DNA from: Sphingomonas sp. SORGH_AS_0879
GTDB taxonomy: Bacteria; Pseudomonadota; Alphaproteobacteria; Sphingomonadales; Sphingomonadaceae
Length of the DNA: 64,000 nt
Assembly (NCBI RefSeq): GCF_030819175.1
Contig: NZ_JAUTBJ010000002.1
Location: forward strand, 2,056,001-2,120,000
Reading direction: 5' to 3'
Part shown: in pieces, positions 58,334 through 64,000 of the stretch
Layout: every line of letters starts with the position of its first letter
Numbering within the stretch: the first letter of the stretch is position 1
Translations under genes and position numbers: made by a program
The notes under the pieces: generated by a model
Seen by the model: only the letters and a program-made list of their open reading frames with translations
The model's database searches: none
What the model was told of the DNA's origin: nothing

Positions 58334-61321
58334 ATGACATCGCAGCTCGCCTTCGACTTCGAACCCCCGGCCGAGATGAACTCGCACGAAGCTGCCCGCG
58401 CACGTGCCGCCATCGGGCGATACCGCTCGCGCATGTCCGATGACGATATCACCGGGCGCGAGACCGACGTCATGGGCCTGCAGCGACGCCGGACGATCGA
58501 CGAACCGAAACGTCAGGTCGCGGCTGAGCGGCCGACTCGTCAGTCGCGTGGTCTGCCGCCGGCACGCTTTCATAGGCCCCGCCCGCCGGTCGGCAGACCG
58601 TGCACCCCGGACGGTCGGCAAGCGTTCCACTTCAAGCTGACGAAGGTCACCAAGGGGGTGGATGGGGCATGCCGCACCAATGACGGTGAGCCCGCCGATC
58701 CCGTCGGCCACGTCGGTTATGTGACGCGCGAAGACGCCGTCGCGCTCGCCGTCCCGGTCGAGGTCCATGACGCCGTCGCGCATGTCGACTATGTGGCGCG
58801 CGATGAAGCTCTCGCGCGCGGCGGTGATGGCGCGGCGATGATCGAAACCAACATCCCGGGCGATGCCGGCGCCTTCTTCGCCACCGTGCTCGCGCACGAG
58901 GACAGCGGCCATCCCGACGGCATCTGCCTGGCCGAGCGGTCCGACCCGCAAGTGCTGCACGCCATGATGCAGCAACCCGACATCCCGCCAGCGCTCATGA
59001 CGGCCCTCGAGCGGATCATGGCCGATCCGGAGGCCCACCGGGTCGAGAAGGCGGGACGAAAGGACGGGGGCTCGAAGAGCCGGACACACCCCTTCCAGGT
59101 GGACGCCGACATCACCGATTGCGCCGGCTGGTTGAAAGAGCATGATCCCGATAGACTGGTCCACCTCCGCGAGGGACGCGGCGGCATCGTCCAGCGCCGC
59201 ATCACCGGCGAGTTGCCGGCGGATCTCGATCTCGACGGATGCCGCAGGGTCATGAAGGCAATGGGGAGCGAATTGGCTCGCCGAGGCCTGCGCTATTATA
59301 TCGCACTGCACGCGCCGACCGCCGCGAACGACGAGCGCAACTGGCATTTCCATCTGCTTTATTACGACCGTCCGTGCGAGCGGATCGATGGCGCATGGGA
59401 TTTCGCCATCGTGGAGGAGAAGCGAACCGCATCGCGCAATCGCCGGCGGAGCTATCCGCATCGCCAGAAAAAGTGCGCCGAGGTCCGTCACAAGGACTGG
59501 CCCATGTACATGCGGACGCGCTTCGCCGACGCGGTGAACGCGGAGCTGGAAGCGATCGGAGCGCCGCGGCGCTACGATCCGCGCGCCTACGCGGACATGG
59601 GGATCGAGGCCGAGCCGCAGGAGCACCTCGCCCCCCGGCTCGCGTTCATTGCGGCATGTGGCGCCGCGCCCGAAAAGGATGTCGAAAACGCCCACAAGGG
59701 GTGGTGGGCGCGGAGGGTCGCGGTACTCAAGCGACACGACGAGATCGAGAAGGCCGACGAAGAACGGGTCGCCGAACTGCGCCGGACATGCGTCGAAGGG
59801 CCGGCGCGAACCACCTTCCTCGCGGAGCTTGCGCGCCAACTGGCACAGCGGCGCGCGGAAGCGCGCACCGCCGATGTGATCCTCACGATCCAGCATCCCA
59901 TGGCCCGCAGCAACGCCGAACAGACCGCCGAGAAGATGCGCGGCTATGCCGACGACTTGGCCAACAAGCTGCGGGCGAAGGGCAAGGACCCCGAGGGGCA
60001 CCCCCGGTACGAGGCGCTCGTACAACGCGAGCGGGACGCGCACGCCTATCTCGACGATCTCGAAAAGGCCTTCGCGCCCGACGTCGCATTCGCCAAGTCG
60101 TTGGCGGAGCTTGCCCAGATCGGTCGCGAACGGATCGAAATGGGGCTCCGGATCCTGCATGAGACAGCGATCCGGCGGCGCGAGAACGCCGCGATCGAAC
60201 ACCCGATGACGCCCGCCCTTCCGAAGGAAACCGCCGGCGAGCGTCAGACGGTGGACGATGCCGTGCCGCCGACGACCGTGACGGCTGAGCCGGATTCCAC
60301 GCCTGCGCCGTCGGCCAAGATGCCGGTTGCGGCGAAGGCCCTGGCCAGCGCCGAGGTTGACGACTGGCTGATACGGATCCGGCGCCTCCGTCGCCGTATC
60401 ACGCGGCGCGACGGTCGGACCGAACCCTTTGAAATCAACGATCTCGACCGCCGGATGCTCGACTTGGCGTCAGCGGAGCAGATGAAGGAGCTCGACCTGA
60501 TCCGCGACCGGCAGAACAGGTTGGTCGGCAGGATTGTCGAGGCCGTAAAGGCGGAGCCCGGCATCCTCACCATCCCCGCGGACCCCAGCGGCAAATGGAC
60601 GCTCGCGCACCGCGAGCGCGATCTTCAGGATGGGTTGCGTTGTTATATCGCTGACCCCGACGTGCAGGGTCGGCTGCGCAACGCCCGGGACAAGGGTCTG
60701 GAGCGCCAGGCGGCGACGCGGCAGGCGCCGCCGCGGGTTCACCGCGCGATCGATGAGATCGCTCGCGCTAACATCCCCGTTCACCGGCAGGACGACAGCA
60801 TCGTCCTCCGCGATACCGACGCGGCTCGGCTGGGTGTCACCCCCGAGGCATTGCAGTCGAACGACGCGCAGCGCCGGCTTGAGGGTCTCCGTCAGTCGCA
60901 AGAGAAGCGGACCGCGCCGGTCGCCCAGCCGCCCGCGACCGAAGCTCCACGTCCGCCGATCGAGCCTATGACTTCGCCCGCACCATCGCCATCGCCAGCC
61001 GCGTCGACGGCGCCGAAGACCGAGCGTCCCGCAGCGGCGGACATGACCGATATCGCCCCGGTCGTGCCGCCCGTCGCATCCCACCCGCTGATCCTCAGTT
61101 GGCGGGAGGCGCATGACGCCAATCTGCACCCCGGCAGCGCCATCACGATCGGCGAGCGCAACCGGCGCGCGGCGGTGGCCTTGGCCGACAAGGTGGCGGC
61201 GGCCGAACTGGCCCGGCTGGCCCCGGCGATGTTGGCGGAAGCGACGATGCAGGCCGCCGCAAACCGGCGATATCTGCAGCGCGCCGCCGGTCGATCGGGT
61301 CCGTCCTCCCATATCCGGTGA
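58334..61321 (+). CDS. Large HUH-type relaxase-like (MobA/MobL) protein
   Basis: A 995-residue protein. The region near residues 315-345 (MGSELARRGLRYYIALHAPTAA, then RNWHFHLLYYDRP) contains the paired histidines (H338, H340) of a HUH relaxase and resembles MobA/MobL proteins. An unusual N-terminal extension of about 90 residues precedes two similar segments, HVGYVTREDAVA and HVDYVARDEAL, which may hold the catalytic Tyr region. A long, charged helical middle and a Pro/Ala-rich C-terminal tail follow. No Walker motifs of a helicase domain are visible. Relaxases nick the transfer origin; the repeats just upstream are the natural candidate site. The start MTSQLAFDFEPP was preferred over 58298. 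Confidence 0.7.
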   Translation: MTSQLAFDFEPPAEMNSHEAARARAAIGRYRSRMSDDDITGRETDVMGLQRRRTIDEPKRQVAAERPTRQSRGLPPARFHRPRPPVGRPCTPDGRQAFHFKLTKVTKGVDGACRTNDGEPADPVGHVGYVTREDAVALAVPVEVHDAVAHVDYVARDEALARGGDGAAMIETNIPGDAGAFFATVLAHEDSGHPDGICLAERSDPQVLHAMMQQPDIPPALMTALERIMADPEAHRVEKAGRKDGGSKSRTHPFQVDADITDCAGWLKEHDPDRLVHLREGRGGIVQRRITGELPADLDLDGCRRVMKAMGSELARRGLRYYIALHAPTAANDERNWHFHLLYYDRPCERIDGAWDFAIVEEKRTASRNRRRSYPHRQKKCAEVRHKDWPMYMRTRFADAVNAELEAIGAPRRYDPRAYADMGIEAEPQEHLAPRLAFIAACGAAPEKDVENAHKGWWARRVAVLKRHDEIEKADEERVAELRRTCVEGPARTTFLAELARQLAQRRAEARTADVILTIQHPMARSNAEQTAEKMRGYADDLANKLRAKGKDPEGHPRYEALVQRERDAHAYLDDLEKAFAPDVAFAKSLAELAQIGRERIEMGLRILHETAIRRRENAAIEHPMTPALPKETAGERQTVDDAVPPTTVTAEPDSTPAPSAKMPVAAKALASAEVDDWLIRIRRLRRRITRRDGRTEPFEINDLDRRMLDLASAEQMKELDLIRDRQNRLVGRIVEAVKAEPGILTIPADPSGKWTLAHRERDLQDGLRCYIADPDVQGRLRNARDKGLERQAATRQAPPRVHRAIDEIARANIPVHRQDDSIVLRDTDAARLGVTPEALQSNDAQRRLEGLRQSQEKRTAPVAQPPATEAPRPPIEPMTSPAPSPSPAASTAPKTERPAAADMTDIAPVVPPVASHPLILSWREAHDANLHPGSAITIGERNRRAAVALADKVAAAELARLAPAMLAEATMQAAANRRYLQRAAGRSGPSSHIR

Positions 61322-61435
61322 GGGGTGCGCGTCCATGACCGTGTCGCGCCAGCCACGCCTCCACCCATGGCGGACGGATTGACCAGTCCGATATCACCGG
61401 CGCAGATGATCGGGGCAATCGCGAGGAGATAGGTC

Positions 61436-61693
61436 ATGTCCATACCGCCCGTGGATACCGATCGCATCGACGAAGCCGTGCTGGCGCTGCTGTACCTCAC
61501 CCTTCATCGCGATGGTGCTGGTGATCCGGCATGGCGCGCGTGGAAGACGTACGATTGGTCGGCGCTGGACCGGCTTCACGAGCAGGGACTGATCGCCAAT
61601 CCGGCCAGCAAGGGGAAGTCGGTCGCGCTGACCGAGGAGGGTATGCAGCGCTGCAAGCAGGCATTCGACCGTCTGTTCGTCCGGCAGTCCTGA
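61436..61693 (+). CDS. DUF6429 family small protein
   Basis: An 85-residue protein with the sequence pattern of DUF6429 (DTDRIDEAVLALLYLTLHRD, AWKTYDWSALDRLHEQGLI, ALTEEGMQRCKQAFDRLF). It looks like a small winged-helix fold, but DNA binding is not shown. The ATG follows GAGGAGA at a good distance. Genes of this family are frequent in proteobacterial mobile elements and insertion-rich regions. It lies 114 bases after the relaxase-like gene on the same strand. Confidence 0.8.
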   Translation: MSIPPVDTDRIDEAVLALLYLTLHRDGAGDPAWRAWKTYDWSALDRLHEQGLIANPASKGKSVALTEEGMQRCKQAFDRLFVRQS

Positions 61694-61747
61694 TCATTGA
61701 GACCGACCCACGGCGAAGAACCTTGCGAAATCACAAGGATTGCCGGC

Positions 61748-61788
61748 ACCGGTGGATGAAGGGCGAAACGCTCCGTCCATCCACCGGT
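61748..61788. terminator. Long perfect inverted repeat between convergent genes
   Basis: Arms ACCGGTGGATG and CATCCACCGGT (eleven of eleven) enclose a 19-base region that can pair again inside (GGGCG-AAA-CGCTC). It lies between DUF6429 and the convergent lipoprotein gene, so a bidirectional terminator is likely. Confidence 0.6.
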
Positions 61789-61822
61789 TGTGGGCAATCG
61801 ATCGAACCGTGGCCAGCCGTGA

Positions 61823-62188
61823 TCACATCGTGATGTACCACTTGCCATCGACGCGGCGGACCTTGTCGGTATTGGTCTGCGTCGATCCATCGCCGAAGCG
61901 GGTAACGGTGGTCACCACGGCATGATCGGCGTCGGTCTGGTCGATCTTCTCGACCGTGACCGAGGTCACGCCGCCCCGCTTCTTGGCTTTCGCGGCCTTG
62001 TCCTGGAGCATGGGCGTGATGAAGATGCCGGCGGTCGCCTTGACCTCGGGGTCGATGCGCTCGAGCGCCTCGGCGGCCTGACCGCGACCGGCCGCCTCCG
62101 TCGCCGCACGGACGGTATCCCCCGGTCCTTGGCCGCAGGCGGTCAGCGCCAGAAGTGCGGCGGCTGCGACAAGCGGGCGGATGTGCAT
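61823..62188 (-). CDS. Small lipoprotein, NTF2/DUF4878-like
   Basis: A 121-residue lipoprotein with signal IRPLVAAAALLALTACG (lipobox LTAC). The mature part (AEALERIDPEVKA, GVTSVTVEKIDQTDADHAVV, DKVRRVDGKWYITM) has the helix-plus-sheet pattern and VDGKWYI ending of DUF4878/NTF2-like lipoproteins. It is the third gene of the exported-protein operon, 26 bases after the upstream gene. An in-frame ATG at 62206 is an alternative start. Function unknown. Confidence 0.72.
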   Translation of the reverse strand: MHIRPLVAAAALLALTACGQGPGDTVRAATEAAGRGQAAEALERIDPEVKATAGIFITPMLQDKAAKAKKRGGVTSVTVEKIDQTDADHAVVTTVTRFGDGSTQTNTDKVRRVDGKWYITM

Positions 62189-62214
62189 CGTGCAGGTCGC
62201 TCCCATTCGGCGGT

Positions 62215-62955
62215 TCACAGCGTCGGCTTCTTTGCGCGAGCGGCGATGAAGGCGGCGGTCGCCTGCTCGACCAGCGTGCCGGGCTGCTGGCTTGAGCCTT
62301 CTGGCTGCGCGATCTCCACGGTCCCGCCACGAGGGCCAAGGTTCGCGCTGGCCCGGAAAGCTCCTGCACCGCCGCCCCAGCGTGCGCCGAACGTGTCCCC
62401 CGACTGCTCTTCGCGCGGGCGCCCCCACTTTTCGACCAGCATCCGGCGCCATTCCGCTGTCGCCGTACCTTGCGGCGCGAGGTACACGATCGACGACAGG
62501 TGCGCCCCGTCAGGCCACACCAGCGTCTTCAACATATAGCGCCCGCCAGCATCGTCCTGGAGCGTAGCTTCGCCTAACACACCGCGCCGGGTTTCCACGC
62601 CTCCCACGCCGCCACGGATGTTGATGAGGCTGCGGACCTGACTCTCGAAGTCGACATAGCGGGTCACGCCCCGGCTCGTCAGCTTCCGCGACGCGATGAC
62701 GGCGGACACCTCCGCCTCGCTCATGCCGAGGCGGAAGCCGCCGAGATCGAAGGTCACCGGATCACCCGGAACGCTGCGATCGGCGGCATGCGTCAGGCCG
62801 AGAATGACGGGTGTGGCCGGCAGGGTAATGGCGGGTTGCTTTGGCCCACTGCCGAAGACGGATGGGATCTTGTCGAGCAACTTGGTGATCGGTGCCCGCT
62901 GTGCGGCAGCGGGCACGGCGGCCAGCCCGATGACGAGCGCAATGGTCAAACGCAT
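62215..62955 (-). CDS. Exported protein of unknown function
   Basis: A 246-residue protein with a signal peptide (RLTIALVIGLAAVPAAAQ) and no recognised domain. The region FDLGGFRLGMSEAEVSAVIA resembles the short motif found in many exported proteins where a helix is followed by RGVTRYVDFESQ. A later part is beta-rich (AHLSSIVYLAPQGTATAEW, GARWGGGAGAFRASANLG). It lies 29 bases downstream of the autotransporter-type gene and 26 bases upstream of the lipoprotein gene, so the three form one operon and probably act together at the cell surface. Confidence 0.65.
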   Translation of the reverse strand: MRLTIALVIGLAAVPAAAQRAPITKLLDKIPSVFGSGPKQPAITLPATPVILGLTHAADRSVPGDPVTFDLGGFRLGMSEAEVSAVIASRKLTSRGVTRYVDFESQVRSLINIRGGVGGVETRRGVLGEATLQDDAGGRYMLKTLVWPDGAHLSSIVYLAPQGTATAEWRRMLVEKWGRPREEQSGDTFGARWGGGAGAFRASANLGPRGGTVEIAQPEGSSQQPGTLVEQATAAFIAARAKKPTL

Positions 62956-62984
62956 GTGGTTCTCTCCCTGTGATATCGGTCGGA

Positions 62985-64000
62985 TCAGAAGCCGGTGTGC
63001 CAGCCGACGAGCGCAGCGACCGAGCCGTCGGTGACGTCGTGCATGACACCGAGGCGGAGCGGCATGGCGGTGCGGGTGACGTACCCGGCGGCCAGCTGGA
63101 TGCGGCGGGTTCCGGCGAGGCTGGCGCGGGTGACGCCGTACAGGACCGATCGGGTCGCGAGGTCGTAACCCGTCCCGAGGGTCAGCTCCGCCGCACCCGC
63201 CTCGATGGCGAGCGGCTGCGCGATCCCCAGCGTCAGCAGGCCGCCGGGCACCGCGCCGCTCGCCTGCACGCCGATCCGGCTGCCGATGATCGGAGTTGCG
63301 CCGGTGACGAGCGAAGCGGCGTCGATCTTCAGCCGGGTCACGCCCAGCGAGCCATAGCCCTCCAGCGTCCAGCCATCGGTCACGCCGAGCCGGTGATGCA
63401 CCTCGACCATGACCGTGCGGGCGCCGCGTCCCAGCCGCAGCGCCCCGGCACCGGTCGGCATGCCCATGAGCGTGCCGTCCTCGTCGATGAACGAGGCGCG
63501 TAAGGAGAGGTCGCCACGGTTCCAACCCAGCGTCGCAGCCTGCGCGGCGCTGCCGGCGGTACGACCCGCCGCCATGGTCAGCCCGAGCCGCCCGCCACCG
63601 ATCGCCCAGTCGACGCCGAGGCTGGTTCCGGCCTGCGGGACATAGGCGAGCACGCCATCGGCGAAGGGGGCCAGCCCCATGACATCGGCCTGGAGCATGT
63701 CGCCGGCATTCCACGCCGCATGCACCCCGGTCGTCCCGTCGGTATAGCCGAAGGTCCCCGCCGTCGCTGCGGACCGGACCTGATCCTGCCCGGGGCCGAA
63801 GCGGGCGCTGGTATAGCCCATGGTGCCGCTGAAGCCGCCGAACGAGAGGCTGGCCTGTTGCCCCATCTGCCGGACGCGACGTTCGATCCGGCGATCAGCC
63901 ATGACCTGCGGCTGGACGACCAGCGCGGCGATCGAGCCGGTAAAGTCACGGCCGAAAGCGTCGAGCACTGTCACACGCGACAGCGCCGTCTGGATCGCAG
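62985..64000 (-). CDS. Autotransporter-type beta-barrel protein, C-terminal part (cut by window edge)
   Basis: About 339 residues of the C-terminal end of a larger protein; the frame is open to the right edge. The visible part has VTVLDAFGRDFTGSI followed by a barrel-like series of beta strands (ASLSFGGFSGTMGYTSARFG, LGVDWAIGGGRLGLTMAAGR) ending in ALVGWHTGF, a typical C-terminal aromatic strand. The start of this region is like that of S8 subtilisin-type autotransporters of sphingomonads, so the missing N-terminus may be a serine peptidase; this cannot be seen. It heads the three-gene exported-protein operon. Confidence 0.65.
   Translation of the reverse strand, partial: AIQTALSRVTVLDAFGRDFTGSIAALVVQPQVMADRRIERRVRQMGQQASLSFGGFSGTMGYTSARFGPGQDQVRSAATAGTFGYTDGTTGVHAAWNAGDMLQADVMGLAPFADGVLAYVPQAGTSLGVDWAIGGGRLGLTMAAGRTAGSAAQAATLGWNRGDLSLRASFIDEDGTLMGMPTGAGALRLGRGARTVMVEVHHRLGVTDGWTLEGYGSLGVTRLKIDAASLVTGATPIIGSRIGVQASGAVPGGLLTLGIAQPLAIEAGAAELTLGTGYDLATRSVLYGVTRASLAGTRRIQLAAGYVTRTAMPLRLGVMHDVTDGSVAALVGWHTGF

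Noticed and set aside
49829..64000. Search for a right attachment site matching the tRNA-Gly 3' end
   Set aside because: I found no second copy of the T-arm/acceptor sequence in the window, so no attR is annotated.

Overview
The window is high-GC DNA from an alphaproteobacterium, most likely a sphingomonad (Sphingomonas or a close relative). This is inferred from gene content and order: a ChvG/ChvI two-component pair beside pckA, an lptD-surA-pdxA-ksgA operon, sphingan-type exopolysaccharide genes with AtrB/AtrD-like secretion genes, and a short palindromic intergenic repeat of a kind common in this order. No species is assigned.

Layout. Positions 1-18.8 kb are mostly core genome: chvG (cut by the window edge), chvI, a frameshifted pckA, an NfeD/SPFH membrane pair, guaB, rsmB, a TPR protein, the convergent outer-membrane biogenesis operon lptD-surA-pdxA-ksgA, pepA-holC, a type I secretion ATPase with an atypical nucleotide-binding domain, and a membrane-anchored EEP-family protein. 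Positions 18.8-39.4 kb form an accessory surface-polysaccharide and type I secretion locus: a GT25 glycosyltransferase, TolC, HlyD and PrtD-like ABC genes in one operon; a Wzx-type flippase; a two-gene unit resembling gene-transfer-agent head spikes; two secreted-protein candidates sharing VCBS-like modules (one also a beta-helix protein); a complete IS3-family element with 4-bp target duplication; a large acyltransferase-SGNH protein; and a Wza, beta-barrel, Wzy operon. A small membrane protein and a PilZ-domain membrane protein follow.

Positions 40-49.7 kb return to core functions: a Bfd-like ferredoxin, a DUF418 protein, nhaA, purL, a UbiB-family kinase, map, a CinA-like protein and a UDP-glucuronate 4-epimerase. 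At 49.76 kb a tRNA-Gly(CCC) gene is followed at once by a tyrosine recombinase. From there to the window end is probably an integrated element. Its contents are a WYL regulator with a divergent partner, a TonB-dependent haem/iron-type receptor with a DUF6607 protein, an unrecognised gene, an array of 62-bp tandem repeats plus strong inverted repeats, a very large HUH-type relaxase-like gene, a DUF6429 gene, and a three-gene exported-protein operon led by an autotransporter-type barrel that runs off the end.

How it fits together (inference). The middle locus looks able to flip, polymerise, export and modify an exopolysaccharide while exporting polysaccharide-associated proteins through a dedicated type I system. 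PilZ control and a phage-like spike pair sit in or beside the same locus. The polysaccharide set here is incomplete, because no Wzc-type co-polymerase and no priming glycosyltransferase are in the window. The most unusual non-coding structure is the repeat and inverted-repeat block at 57.8-58.3 kb in front of the relaxase gene. It may be a transfer origin, replication or control region of the integrated element.
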